Shown here piece after piece: positions 8,968-18,407 of a stretch of DNA of 64,000 nucleotides. Location of the stretch: contig JAKVBG010000017.1 of assembly GCA_022447605.1 (NCBI GenBank), positions 1-64,000 of the forward strand, in the 5' to 3' direction. Source of the DNA: Mariniblastus sp. Lineage in GTDB: Bacteria; Planctomycetota; Planctomycetia; Pirellulales; Pirellulaceae. Both the position numbers and the translations under genes were made by a program. The notes below the pieces were generated by a model that searched no databases, had not been told where the DNA came from, and saw only the letters and a program-made list of their open reading frames with translations. Each line of letters opens with the position of its first letter. Position 1 is the stretch's first letter.

Positions 8968-9257
8968 GGGTCGCTTCGGCACCGGGATGAAACGGCAGTC
9001 AGTTTGTACGGACCTTTTTTATTCCAAGCAGACCCGTATTGTGTCGCAGGCAACGGTCCAAAGGAACGGGGTAACCGTCAGACGGGCGGATGGACAAGTT
9101 CATTTTACCATGAACCTGACCATCGCCCTGCGGTCTGTTATATTAAGGTGTGGAATTCGCTCGCCGATTTGACTCGGCCGCGGGGTTCGTCAATTCTATG
9201 CCTTGCCGGTTCCTGTCGCCTTGATGATAGGCAGCCCGCGGTTGCCAGGATAGACCG

Positions 9258-9845
9258 ATGATCAAAGAGAGCTTGTTTAAAAAGACCCGGCAATTAGCCC
9301 GACAGCTGGCTGGTCAACTGGAACAGGATGGCCAGCAGATCGTGTTCGCTGAGAGTTGCACGGCCGGCCTGGTCTCGGGAATTCTGGCCCAGGTGCCGGG
9401 CATCTCAAAATGGCTCTGTGGTTCTTCCGTCACTTACATGGAGGATTTGAAAACGGGTTGGCTTGGGATTGACCCGGACCTGATCGCCCGGCATACAGCG
9501 GTCAGTTCCGAAGTGACCGAGGCGATGGCCCGCTCGGTCCTCGAACGGAGTGAAGCGGCTGATTTCGCCGTGGCGATTACGGGTCACCTGGAAGCGGGAA
9601 TGAGTGAACAGGGTTGCCTGGCCTACGTCGCTGTCTCCTATCGCCAGGGCGAAACCGTTTGCGTGCGCCCGGTGGTCTGTTCCGCGCTGGTTGGGAAAAA
9701 TCGAATCGACCGCCAGTGGCAAGCGGCATCGATCGCCTTGCATGTGGCCGTCGACCATTTGAAATTCCCGCCGGGTAAAACGAGTTATTCAGTCGATTGG
9801 TTGCAGGTTTGCCAGGCAGCCAAAAAATATCCCGGCTCCTGGTGA
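9258..9845 (+). CDS. CinA C-terminal / PncC-like nicotinamide-nucleotide amidohydrolase family protein
   Basis: 195 residues. The family hallmark AESCTAGLVSG lies at 31-41, followed by ISKWLCGSSVTYMEDLKTGWLG, which corresponds to the usual Tyr/Lys region. The normally conserved ITG-x-AGPGGG segment reads ITGHLEAGMSEQG here, so the glycine loop is altered. PncC deamidates NMN in pyridine-nucleotide recycling; this altered version may be divergent in activity. The extra ~30-residue tail is not typical. A TATATT box about 120 nt upstream could be its promoter. Confidence 0.8.
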   Translation: MIKESLFKKTRQLARQLAGQLEQDGQQIVFAESCTAGLVSGILAQVPGISKWLCGSSVTYMEDLKTGWLGIDPDLIARHTAVSSEVTEAMARSVLERSEAADFAVAITGHLEAGMSEQGCLAYVAVSYRQGETVCVRPVVCSALVGKNRIDRQWQAASIALHVAVDHLKFPPGKTSYSVDWLQVCQAAKKYPGSW

Positions 9846-10001
9846 CGGTCGTTGGGCGGACCAAGAGGTGGTGGAACGGGTGGCCGGTCGGTGCGATTCG
9901 CTGGATCGAAATGGGAGGGCTGGACGGTTATCATGCAGGGTGTGATAAGTCCCCTGCGCCCTCGTTAATGCAGAACAACGAAACAACGGGAGAGAGATTT
10001 G

Positions 10002-11747
10002 ATGAGCCCCCGCCCATTTGCCGCCGTTCAAAAATGCGTGCTGGTCGCGTCCGCGGTCGCCATTTTCAGTTGGGTGATCATGCCGGCCGTCGCCTGCCAG
10101 GAGGACTCCTGGTACCAGCGTCAAGATGACTGGAACGGGTTCGACCGATACCACTTTCAGATTGGCGGACGGGCGGCGTACCTGGTGGCGCCCACCCAGG
10201 CGGCCGCAGGTCGGCCCTGGGTCTGGCGGGCCCGGTTTCCGAATTATCACGCGGAAATCGACATCGAGCTGGTGAAGCGCGGATTCCACATTGGCTACGT
10301 TGATGTGGCCGGGCTGTTTGGCAACCCGGCAGCGGTCGAGATTGGCAATGCTTTTTACCGTTATGTTTGCCAGCATGCGAGGTTGAATCCTCGGCCCAGC
10401 CTGGAGGGAGTTAGCCGGGGTGGTCTATTTGTTTACCAATGGGCCGCGAAAAATTCGGACAAGGTTCGAAATATCTTTTGTGATACGCCGGTCTGTGACA
10501 TCCGGAGTTGGCCCGGAGGAAAAGGGGAGGGCCGCGGAGCGGCTGCCGAGTGGAAACAATGCCTGGCTGCTTACGGGATCGACGAGGAACCGGTCGACGA
10601 ATCGGAGGCCAGCGTCGTTCAGCACGCGGGTCTCATCGCCGCCGCACACATTCCGATCCTGCACATCGTCACCGAGGATGACCAGATCGTTCCTCCGCAG
10701 GAAAACACGTATGTCCTGTCCGAACGGTTGGATCAATTGGGGCATCCGATGCAAGTCATTTCCATCGAACATGGCAAACCTGAAACCCAGGGGCATCATT
10801 TCGACCACTCGGACATCGAACCGATCGTGGAGTTCCTGGTCCATCAACAAGCGCCGGATCGATCGCTGCTGGATCGAGTGCGCGCCGCTCGTCGCATTGT
10901 TTTTCTGGGTGACAGCATTACTTATTCAGGCGAATACGTCGCCCGCTTGGAAGCGGCCTTGAGAAGCGGCGGATGGGCTGAACCGGAAGTGATGATCAAC
11001 GTCGGTCTTCCCAGTGAGACCGTTTCCGGATTGAGCGAGGCGGGACATGCGGGTGGCCGATTTCCGCGTCCCGATCTGCATGAACGGCTGGAGCGAGTCC
11101 TGGAAGCGACCCGGCCGGACCTGGTGTTTGCCTGTTACGGCATCAATTGCGGGATCTACCAGCCGTTCGATGAAGACCGGTTCAAGAAATACCAGGAGGG
11201 GATTGGCAGACTCAAAGCGCAGGTGGAGGCGACAGGGGCCGAGCTGATTCTGATCACGCCTCCCACGTTTGATGACCAGCGGGCCAAAAAAGATTTCTCT
11301 TACGATGCGGTGATGGGGCATTACACGGATTGGTTGAATGAACAGGAAACAGCGGGTTGGAACGTGTTGGATCTGCACACTGCGCTCTCCCGGGAATTGG
11401 CATCGCGCCGTGAGACGGACCCGAATTTCACGTTTCAGCCGGATGCCGTTCACCCCAACCAGGCAGGTCATGAACAGATTGCCGCTATCCTGCTGGAACT
11501 GCTCGTGGCTCCGGGTGGCGGGGAACCGGAGTCGAGTAGCCCCCGGACGGTTGAAGTGGAGCGGGATGGAGAACTTCTCCAGCTGATCCGTCAACGATCT
11601 CATCTGTGGCGGGATGCTTACCTGACGGCCAGTGGTCATCAGCGGCCCGGTATCAGGTCGGGTGAATCACTGCCGGTTGCCCGGCAGAAATCGGCCCCGT
11701 TGACACGGCAGATTGATCAAAAGTTACAGCCGAACCAGGATAAGTGA
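10002..11747 (+). CDS. Secreted two-domain hydrolase: alpha/beta hydrolase plus SGNH/GDSL esterase
   Basis: 581 residues from ATG 10002. A signal peptide (to about AVAC, 29-32) precedes an alpha/beta-hydrolase domain (about 40-285) with nucleophile elbow GVSRGG (S138), acid candidates in VTEDDQ (226-227) and a His-rich GHHFDH at 264-269. A second, GDSL-type domain (about 297-505) has FLGDSITYSG (S305), GLPSETVSG and the terminal catalytic pair in PDAVHPNQAGH (D481, H484). Such tandem domains are found in planctomycete polysaccharide or acetyl-ester degradation. Deacetylation of plant or algal polymers is inferred. GGGAGAGA serves as ribosome site. Confidence 0.85.
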   Translation: MSPRPFAAVQKCVLVASAVAIFSWVIMPAVACQEDSWYQRQDDWNGFDRYHFQIGGRAAYLVAPTQAAAGRPWVWRARFPNYHAEIDIELVKRGFHIGYVDVAGLFGNPAAVEIGNAFYRYVCQHARLNPRPSLEGVSRGGLFVYQWAAKNSDKVRNIFCDTPVCDIRSWPGGKGEGRGAAAEWKQCLAAYGIDEEPVDESEASVVQHAGLIAAAHIPILHIVTEDDQIVPPQENTYVLSERLDQLGHPMQVISIEHGKPETQGHHFDHSDIEPIVEFLVHQQAPDRSLLDRVRAARRIVFLGDSITYSGEYVARLEAALRSGGWAEPEVMINVGLPSETVSGLSEAGHAGGRFPRPDLHERLERVLEATRPDLVFACYGINCGIYQPFDEDRFKKYQEGIGRLKAQVEATGAELILITPPTFDDQRAKKDFSYDAVMGHYTDWLNEQETAGWNVLDLHTALSRELASRRETDPNFTFQPDAVHPNQAGHEQIAAILLELLVAPGGGEPESSSPRTVEVERDGELLQLIRQRSHLWRDAYLTASGHQRPGIRSGESLPVARQKSAPLTRQIDQKLQPNQDK

Positions 11748-11948
11748 ATTGTGCCCCTCATGGTCTGCTGATACCAAGACTGGAAAGGGCCAGTTCAAAA
11801 CGTAAAGTGACGCGCCAGAGGAAAGTAATTTTTCGTGAAGCAGGTCACTCCCTTGTAAGTCACTGAGCTGGGGACCGTTGGTGAGGGTGGTCCCGGTTCT
11901 GACGATCTGACCAGCTCCATGGGATCGATGTTTTTCTCTCTTCTGCTG

Positions 11949-11984
11949 GACGGCAATGGGGTTCATCCCGCCATTGCTACCGTC
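11949..11984. repeat. Hairpin repeat copy 1
   Basis: The core AATGGGGTTCATCCCGCC (11955-11972) lies within a strong stem: GCAATGG (11953-11959) pairs with CCATTGC (11971-11977), and GACGG outside pairs with CCGTC. The core matches copy 2 at 16 of 18 positions. Confidence 0.5.
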
Positions 11985-12048
11985 GGTTTTGTGGCTTTTT
12001 CCTCGCTTCCTGTCGGCCGAGGGAGAGGCTGGGCTGGTCGGGGCAAAA

Positions 12049-12082
12049 CTACGGAAAAAATAGGGTTCACCCCGCCGTAAGT
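12049..12082. repeat. Hairpin repeat copy 2
   Basis: The core AATAGGGTTCACCCCGCC (12059-12076) is bounded by TACGG and CCGTA arms. It shares TCACCCCGCCGTA exactly with a third site at 15032-15044. Confidence 0.5.
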
Positions 12083-12445
12083 TCCGTCGCCGCACCTTTC
12101 TGTGAGGTACCGTTGAGGGATTATCGCCCTGCCGTTCTTTTTGCGACCTGCCGAAGAGGTTTCCGTCGATGCGAAATAGGGAAATGATCAAGGCGGATGG
12201 GGAACGAAATTTTTTGACCGGAAAACCCCATTTCGGCACCTGCCGATGGCCCCACCCAGGAGCGGTTTGCCCGCCGAGTCCTTGGGTTTTTTCGGTGAAA
12301 CAGAACGCTGGGTCGGCGGAGGGCGTGAGCCCCCGGTTTGTTAAGAGTTTTTAATAATAATTTGCTGCGGAATCGTGCCTGGAGGGTGCTACGTTTTGGC
12401 ATCCTCGGTTGATCGCTTGTCGTTGTTCGGCTCGTCCATTTCGAA

Positions 12446-14872
12446 ATGACCAGAATTCGATTTACAACCCGTTTAGCACTCCTGATGGGATTGGCCAGCA
12501 CGTTGCTTCTGTGGTTGGCATTGGACCTCGGTTTTCTGCCCGACGGACGCCGTGCCAAGCAGGATGAGTGGCGGAAGTACAGCCAGGTCGTGGCCCAGAA
12601 TGTGGCCCAGGTTCTGGAGCAACCGCATCTCGATACGCTCCCGTTACTACTCAACCTGGCGGTTGAACAACATCCTGAAATCGAGTCACTAACTGTCATT
12701 GACCAGCAGGGAGAGTTGGTCGCGGTGAGTCATGGTCACCGGCTGACCGCCTTGGAAGCGGCAGATGAGGAATTGACCATGATCCGAACGGATCTGGTGC
12801 CCGGCCAGCCGCAGCAGGGTAGCATCGAATTGGTCTATCGGCCGACGGTTTCATCCTGGCTCGGCGAGGCGCTCCGTTACCCGGTACCGCTGCTCCTTTT
12901 CTTTGGCAGTGCCTCGACGCTTATGTCGTGGTTCCTGATCGAACAGATGTTCAAGTACTTGAACCCGGTCAACGTGATCCCGCTGCGTGTCCGCTCCGCA
13001 CTGGACAACCTGGCGGAAGGCCTCGTTTTTGTCGAGCCTACCGGTACGATCATCTATGCCAACCAGGCGTTTGGTCAACTGCTCGGTACCGCGGGGGACA
13101 AGGTCGTCGGCTCCAACATTGACCAATTTCCCTGGTCCCGTCCGTCCAGCACGCTGGCCGCCGCAACGTTGCCCTGGATCAAATGCCAACGAGAACTGGG
13201 CGCGGTTTGCGGCGTCGTTCTGGAGTTGGAGCTGGAGCCGAACCAGGGGCCAAAAAAATATCGGGTCAACGCATCTCCCATCTTTGCCCATGAATCGAAG
13301 AAGTTGCGTGGCGTTTTGATCAGTTTTGACGATGTGACATTGTTGCAGAACAGGAAAGTTGAGTTGGGCCAGATCGTCAACACGTTGCGCAAGTCGCGGG
13401 ATGAGATCGCGCGGCAGAATGAAAAGCTTCAATTCCTGGCGAATTACGATCATCTGACGAATTGCTTCAATCGCCGCTCTTTCTGGGCCCAATACGAAGA
13501 GTTGTGGCGCGCAACGGGGCAAGATCAGCTGAGCATCATCATGATCGACATCGATAAATTCAAATTGATCAACGACCGATACGGGCATGCGGCCGGCGAT
13601 GAGGTGCTGGAGAACACGGGTCGACTGCTGAGAGAGGTTGTCGGGGATTCCGGCTATGTTTTCCGTTATGGTGGTGAAGAGTTTGCCATCCTGATTCCGG
13701 ATGCGGATGTCGAGCACGCAGCCCGGCTGGCTTGGAGAATTCACGAACAGTTTCAATGGCAACAGCACGAAGAACTGAACATCACGGCGAGTCTCGGGTT
13801 GTCCAACCGTCAATTTGGCGCACTTGACCTGCAGGATTTGCTTGACCAGGCCGACCAGTGCCTGTATGCCGCCAAACGGCAAGGTCGGAACACGGTGGTC
13901 CGCTTTGATCAATGTGATGACCTGCAGCCGGTGGCTAGTGGGGAGGATTTGGACGATTCGAGTTGGTCAGCCAATATTGAATATTCAACCGTGACAGGTC
14001 TGTTGTCGGCCTTGGCGTTCCGCTGTCAGGCTACCGCTGAACACTCGATGCGGGTCAGTGATTTGTCGGTCGCGATCGGACGCAACCTGCTGACCAAACG
14101 CAACCTGTATCGCCTGGAAATCTGTGCCCTGCTGCACGATATCGGGAAAATCGGGGTCCCCGATGCGATCCTTCATAAACCGGGCAAGTTGACCGATTCC
14201 GAATGGGAAGTCATGCGACGCCACGATGAAATCGCCGTGGAAATCATTCGCTCTTCCTTTGCTTCCGAAGAAGTGGCCGAGATCATTCAATCCCATCGGC
14301 GAAAGTTTTCGCCGAGCGAAGGTGAGGGGCGCCAAGCTGGTTCCATCCCGCTGGAGTCGAGGATCATCGCGGTATGCGATGCCTTTGATTCGATGATTTA
14401 TGACCATGTCTATCGGCGGGGGATCAGCACCCGACAGGCGATTCGTGAACTCCAGCGATGCAGCCCTGCCCAGTTTGATCCTGATGTGGTCGAACTGCTG
14501 GCGGATTACGTCGGTTCACCGACGTTCCAGAACACGTGGAGGAACAAAGGGGGCGATTCCCCGCAAGTACAGGAAGGTGCTCTGGAACAGCATCTGAACA
14601 GTCTGAACCAGGCGATCGAGGCCGAAGATGTCGAGATGATCCGGGAAGTGGTCGAGCATCTGAAATCCGATCTCGGCCAAGCGGACAAGTCCCCGGTTTC
14701 GGCGGCCGCGCAGAGACTGGAATCAGCAATTTCCGTTCGCAATGCCGAGTTTGACCAGATCATCGAACTGGCCCACGAAGTCATCGACCTGTGCGGCTCC
14801 CCCGCTCCGGCCGTGGTCCAATCGTTGGACGCGATCACCCTGACCGAGGTGACGACTCGGCCGACCGGTTGA
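12446..14872 (+). CDS. PAS-GGDEF-HD sensor: diguanylate cyclase with degenerate HD-GYP domain
   Basis: 808 residues. Order: TM helix (8-30), extracytoplasmic sensor region (about 31-142), TM helix (143-165), PAS domain (about 182-300), coiled-coil linker, GGDEF domain with intact active site GGEEF (409-413) and substrate-site segment DIDKFKLINDRYGHAAGDE (368-386), then an HD domain. The allosteric RxxD inhibition site before GGEEF is absent (GDSG). The HD pair HDIGKIG (564-570) is present, but the HHE-DG-GYP block of active c-di-GMP phosphodiesterases is replaced (SHRRKFSPSEGEG). Cyclase activity is likely; hydrolase activity is doubtful. First gene of a signalling trio. Confidence 0.92.
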   Translation: MTRIRFTTRLALLMGLASTLLLWLALDLGFLPDGRRAKQDEWRKYSQVVAQNVAQVLEQPHLDTLPLLLNLAVEQHPEIESLTVIDQQGELVAVSHGHRLTALEAADEELTMIRTDLVPGQPQQGSIELVYRPTVSSWLGEALRYPVPLLLFFGSASTLMSWFLIEQMFKYLNPVNVIPLRVRSALDNLAEGLVFVEPTGTIIYANQAFGQLLGTAGDKVVGSNIDQFPWSRPSSTLAAATLPWIKCQRELGAVCGVVLELELEPNQGPKKYRVNASPIFAHESKKLRGVLISFDDVTLLQNRKVELGQIVNTLRKSRDEIARQNEKLQFLANYDHLTNCFNRRSFWAQYEELWRATGQDQLSIIMIDIDKFKLINDRYGHAAGDEVLENTGRLLREVVGDSGYVFRYGGEEFAILIPDADVEHAARLAWRIHEQFQWQQHEELNITASLGLSNRQFGALDLQDLLDQADQCLYAAKRQGRNTVVRFDQCDDLQPVASGEDLDDSSWSANIEYSTVTGLLSALAFRCQATAEHSMRVSDLSVAIGRNLLTKRNLYRLEICALLHDIGKIGVPDAILHKPGKLTDSEWEVMRRHDEIAVEIIRSSFASEEVAEIIQSHRRKFSPSEGEGRQAGSIPLESRIIAVCDAFDSMIYDHVYRRGISTRQAIRELQRCSPAQFDPDVVELLADYVGSPTFQNTWRNKGGDSPQVQEGALEQHLNSLNQAIEAEDVEMIREVVEHLKSDLGQADKSPVSAAAQRLESAISVRNAEFDQIIELAHEVIDLCGSPAPAVVQSLDAITLTEVTTRPTG

Positions 14873-15031
14873 AACGGTTCCCCGGTGTGTACCGGCAGGA
14901 CGTGATAGAGCGGCAACCGGCCGGTTCCCTGGACGGTTGCATCAGGCAGGCCAGCCGTCCGTCTTTTGCCGCCACTCTGGACGGCCCTGTCAAACCGCAC
15001 AGCCGTCAAATTTCAGGGGATCTGCCGGTCG

Positions 15032-15044
15032 TCACCCCGCCGTA
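15032..15044. repeat. Third short match to the hairpin repeat
   Basis: TCACCCCGCCGTA is identical to 12067-12079. It is flanked by CGTC and GACG arms that can form a short stem. It lies in the spacer ahead of the hybrid kinase gene. Confidence 0.4.
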
Positions 15045-15102
15045 GACGATAACAGTTCCTGGACCACTGCCGCTGCCAAAAGGGTGGCACCCCTGGGCAT
15101 GG

Positions 15103-17094
15103 ATGACCTTCATGAGTCGAGACAAGACGGGATCGGAAATGGTCGTTGGCCGACTGAGCCAACGACTGAGCCAGCTTTTGAGCGCTGTTCTGGTGGTCAT
15201 GCTGTTGCGCGGTTTCGGGTGGTTGCCGACCTGGGGCCTGGGCCTGGATCTGCTGCTGGCCGGATCGACCGGTCTGCTGTTCTGGCTGGTTGGCCGCGCG
15301 TGGGCGGGGCGGCATGTCGATGGGCAGCGCCGGTCTGGTGAAAGCGAACGGAATATCGCATCCCCCAACTCGCAGACATTGCTTCACCTGAGTCACGAGA
15401 TACGTTCCCCGATGAATGCCCTCGTCGGATATGTGCGATTGCTGAAAAACGGTCAATTTCAGGATGAGATTGAACGGCAGAAACAGTTGGAAATTGTTCA
15501 CACCTCCGGGGTTCGTTTGCTGCAACTGGTCGACCAGATCCTGGAGCATTCGAAATTGGAAAACGGCCATGAACGAGTCCGGCTGCAGGATGCCTGCCTG
15601 TTTTCCATGTTGGTCGAGACCGAAGAACTGTTTCAATTGCCAGCAGCCGAAAAAGGCCTGGCGCTGAACCTGGTGATTCGTGGTTCGCTTCCTTCAACCA
15701 TCAGGACCGATCCGCTTAAATTTCGTCAGCTGTTGCACAATCTGGTTACCAATGCGATCAAGTTTACCCCGGATGGTTCCGTCAATATCTGCGCGGAGAT
15801 AAAAAGCGTGGCCGGTCAGGAGGGTCTGGAAATCCAGGTAGTGGATTCGGGAATTGGCATTCCCAGGGACCAGATCGATCAGGTCTTTGCACCGTTTACC
15901 CAGTTGCGATCGGGGACGCGGCGTTTTTCAAGTGGCGCGGGGCTCGGCTTGTCGATCAGTCGCCAGTTGACCGACCAGCTTGGAGGGACGCTGGAAGTTC
16001 AAAGCGCGGTGGGCATCGGTACGGTTTTTACTCTGCGGATGAACTGTGAATGCCAAGTCGGTTCCAGTCTGACCTACCGACAGTTCCTGGAGCGCAGGAA
16101 ATCCGCATCCCGCAGCCCGGTGCGGTCGGCAGTCAACCGTTTGAATGGCATGCAGGTGATGATCGTTGACGATGATGCCTCCCATCGTCGCCTGTTCCAG
16201 CTCTACCTGGAACAACGGGGCGCGACGACCCTGATGGCCGCGCATGGCGAAGAGGCGCTGGAGTTGATGGAAGATCATCGAGTTGACCTGGTCCTGGTCG
16301 ACATCCAAATGCCGGTCATGGATGGGATCGAAACGGCCGTCCAGCTCAGGCGACGGGGTTTCAGGAAACCGGTCATCGGGATTTCCGCCCAGGCAGAAGC
16401 TTCGCCCGGCTGTGAGGATCGAGAGCTTGGTTTTTCCGGGTGGTTGCAAAAGCCGATTGATTCCAGGTCGCTGGACCGGTTGCTGGAACGACTGTTACGC
16501 GACCATCGGAGCTGCGTATTCCCGGAAGAATCGCGCTCGGTCCAGGCTCGGACCCCCACACGCTGGTTGGAGTCGGTTCCGGCAGGCAGCGGCACGAATC
16601 GCCCGATGGATGGCCGATTGGCACCGATCGTGTTGACCGTACAGGTTCCTGAGCTCGGTTCCGGGCAGGCCGGGCAACACTGGCTGGCACATCCCGCACA
16701 TCCGCTAGAAAACGGTCATGCAGTTGCCCCCGCGATCGGCGAGCGGACCGCTTCTCGATACGACCCGGGAAGTAGTTGGCCGGCGCAAACCGCTCACACG
16801 TCATGGCCTGTCGGTTGGGAAGGGATTGAGGAAGTCGAGTCGTTGTTTCTGGAATCTTTGCATAAGAAATTGGACGATATAAGGATGAGCCCACTGGGCC
16901 GAAGAGATCCCTTGGTCAGGCAATTTGCCCATTGGCTGAAAGGGACTGCCCCGATGTGTGGGTTTCAGGGATTTTCCCGCTCCGTCGTTGAGCTGGAAGC
17001 GGCCCTGGAGAGTCAATGTGGCCAATCCTGTATGTCCCGGTTGTTGGAGATTGAAGCGATCGCCGAGGCCTTCGAGAAATCTGCCGCCAGGTAA
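15103..17094 (+). CDS. Hybrid sensor histidine kinase with receiver and Hpt domains
   Basis: 663 residues. Two membrane helices (about 24-38 and 48-64) leave almost no periplasmic sensor. HisKA box HLSHEIRSPMNALVGY (phospho-His 98), HATPase with N box LLHNLVTNAIKF (210-221), G1 VVDSGIGIP and G2 SGAGLGLSI. Receiver domain with DDD (357-359), phospho-Asp 400 in VDIQMPVMDG and Lys 450. After a Pro/Ser-rich linker comes an Hpt domain with AHWLKGTAPMCGF (phospho-His 610). All relay residues are intact, so a four-step phosphorelay is possible. The REC-HD-GYP gene 35 nt downstream is the natural final acceptor. Confidence 0.93.
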   Translation: MTFMSRDKTGSEMVVGRLSQRLSQLLSAVLVVMLLRGFGWLPTWGLGLDLLLAGSTGLLFWLVGRAWAGRHVDGQRRSGESERNIASPNSQTLLHLSHEIRSPMNALVGYVRLLKNGQFQDEIERQKQLEIVHTSGVRLLQLVDQILEHSKLENGHERVRLQDACLFSMLVETEELFQLPAAEKGLALNLVIRGSLPSTIRTDPLKFRQLLHNLVTNAIKFTPDGSVNICAEIKSVAGQEGLEIQVVDSGIGIPRDQIDQVFAPFTQLRSGTRRFSSGAGLGLSISRQLTDQLGGTLEVQSAVGIGTVFTLRMNCECQVGSSLTYRQFLERRKSASRSPVRSAVNRLNGMQVMIVDDDASHRRLFQLYLEQRGATTLMAAHGEEALELMEDHRVDLVLVDIQMPVMDGIETAVQLRRRGFRKPVIGISAQAEASPGCEDRELGFSGWLQKPIDSRSLDRLLERLLRDHRSCVFPEESRSVQARTPTRWLESVPAGSGTNRPMDGRLAPIVLTVQVPELGSGQAGQHWLAHPAHPLENGHAVAPAIGERTASRYDPGSSWPAQTAHTSWPVGWEGIEEVESLFLESLHKKLDDIRMSPLGRRDPLVRQFAHWLKGTAPMCGFQGFSRSVVELEAALESQCGQSCMSRLLEIEAIAEAFEKSAAR

Positions 17095-17129
17095 TTTTCA
17101 TTCCGCACTACGTAGTCACCTTCAAGCCA

Positions 17130-18389
17130 ATGAACCATCCCATAACCAGGTTTGCCCATCCGCCCGGCTATTCCTATGAAGTGATTGCCAGCCCGTCGAC
17201 GGCGAGTCCTCCGTCGGTCAGCCGATCAGAGTTTCCACGGGAGCAGGTGGCCCGCCAGCCGGAACGAACCGATCAGCGCGGCTTGTTTGATTCGCGGATC
17301 GTGATTGTCGATGATGAGCCGCTTGTCACCAGCGTGATCCAGAAATTCCTGGCAACGGAAGGCTACACGAACCTGTGCGCGATCAATGACTCGACCGTGG
17401 CGCTTGACCGCATGATCGATGAAAGACCGGATGCGATTTTGCTCGATATCATGATGCCACGAGTCTCCGGTCTCGATATCCTGATGCGGCGCCAAAGTGA
17501 TTCAACGTTGCAGCACGTCCCGGTGATTATCCTCAGTGCCAGTTCTGAAACGGAGATCAAGCGCGAGGCGCTAAAGCTGGGCGCCACGGAGTTTTTGGCC
17601 AAGCCTGTTGATACGATTGACCTCGTCCTCAGGGTCCGTAACGCGCTGTTGGTCAAGCGTCACCAGGATCACCTGCACAATTATGCGGTGGAACTGGAAC
17701 AGGAGGTGCGCCGCAGGACGAGGCAGATTGATCAATCGCGGGAGCAGATCGTACACTGCCTGGCCAAAGCAGCTGAATTTCGTGACAACGAAACGGGACA
17801 ACACGTGGTTCGGGTGGGAAAGTATGCGTCCGTCATTGCCCATCATCTCGGTTTCGGTCCCAATTACTGTCGACAAATCGAGTTGGCAGCCCAGTTGCAC
17901 GATGTCGGTAAAATTGGGATCCCGGACAGTATCCTGTTGAACCCGGGGCGACTGAGTGGCGAGCAGTTCAACGTGATGAAAGAACACTGCTCCCTGGGTG
18001 TGGAAATCATGCGGCCCTTTGTTGCCGATCAGGATAGTAAGGGAGACGTCCATTTTTCCGCAAGGGACCGGGGCAGTGCGGCTAGCCCGACGCTCTTGGA
18101 ATTGGCTGCCAGTATTGCCAGGTCCCATCATGAAAAATGGGATGGGACCGGGTATCCCGCCGGTCTGCGTGGGGAGGCGATCCCGGTGGAGGGGCGGATC
18201 ACGTGCGTTGCCGATGTGTTTGATGCCCTCTGCAGCGTACGACCCTACAAGGCAGGCTACCCACTTCAACAATGTATCGAGATCATGACGGCTGAGAGAG
18301 GGACGCGCTTCGATCCTCAAATACTCGACCTGTTTCTGGCAAACCTCGACGAGATCCAGTCGATCCGGAATCGGCATCCCGACCAATAG
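17130..18389 (+). CDS. Response regulator with HD-GYP phosphodiesterase output
   Basis: 419 residues. An N-terminal tail (1-50), receiver domain (about 55-172; acidic pocket DDE 61-63, phospho-Asp 106, Ser in ILSAS, Lys 158), a coiled-coil linker (about 176-206), then a complete HD-GYP domain: HDVGKIGIPD (257-266), SHHEKWDGTGYP (332-343) and CVADVFDALCSVRPYK. An insertion of about 20 residues (300-322, charged) lies between HD and HHE. It is expected to hydrolyse c-di-GMP when phosphorylated. It directly follows the hybrid kinase and is very probably its partner. Confidence 0.94.
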   Translation: MNHPITRFAHPPGYSYEVIASPSTASPPSVSRSEFPREQVARQPERTDQRGLFDSRIVIVDDEPLVTSVIQKFLATEGYTNLCAINDSTVALDRMIDERPDAILLDIMMPRVSGLDILMRRQSDSTLQHVPVIILSASSETEIKREALKLGATEFLAKPVDTIDLVLRVRNALLVKRHQDHLHNYAVELEQEVRRRTRQIDQSREQIVHCLAKAAEFRDNETGQHVVRVGKYASVIAHHLGFGPNYCRQIELAAQLHDVGKIGIPDSILLNPGRLSGEQFNVMKEHCSLGVEIMRPFVADQDSKGDVHFSARDRGSAASPTLLELAASIARSHHEKWDGTGYPAGLRGEAIPVEGRITCVADVFDALCSVRPYKAGYPLQQCIEIMTAERGTRFDPQILDLFLANLDEIQSIRNRHPDQ

Positions 18390-18407
18390 TTTCAAAGCCG
18401 GTGCCAG

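Larger units (their letters stand above)
11748..12445. other. Gene-poor gap of 0.7 kb with hairpin repeats
   Basis: No convincing gene. ORFs of 171 (minus, 11724-12239), 192 (minus) and 61 residues (plus) lack any domain, signal peptide or family feel. The gap holds two copies of an 18-nt repeat in hairpin contexts (listed separately) and an AT-rich section near 12345-12365 (gttaagagtttttaataata) that may contain the promoter for the signalling operon that follows. Confidence 0.5.

Noticed and set aside
11724..12239. 171-codon minus-strand ORF in the 0.7 kb gap
   Set aside because: No signal peptide, domain or typical amino-acid pattern, and it runs through the hairpin repeats; could still be checked by transcript data.
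12851..13912. 353-codon ORF on the minus strand
   Set aside because: Antisense to the PAS-GGDEF region of the cyclase gene.
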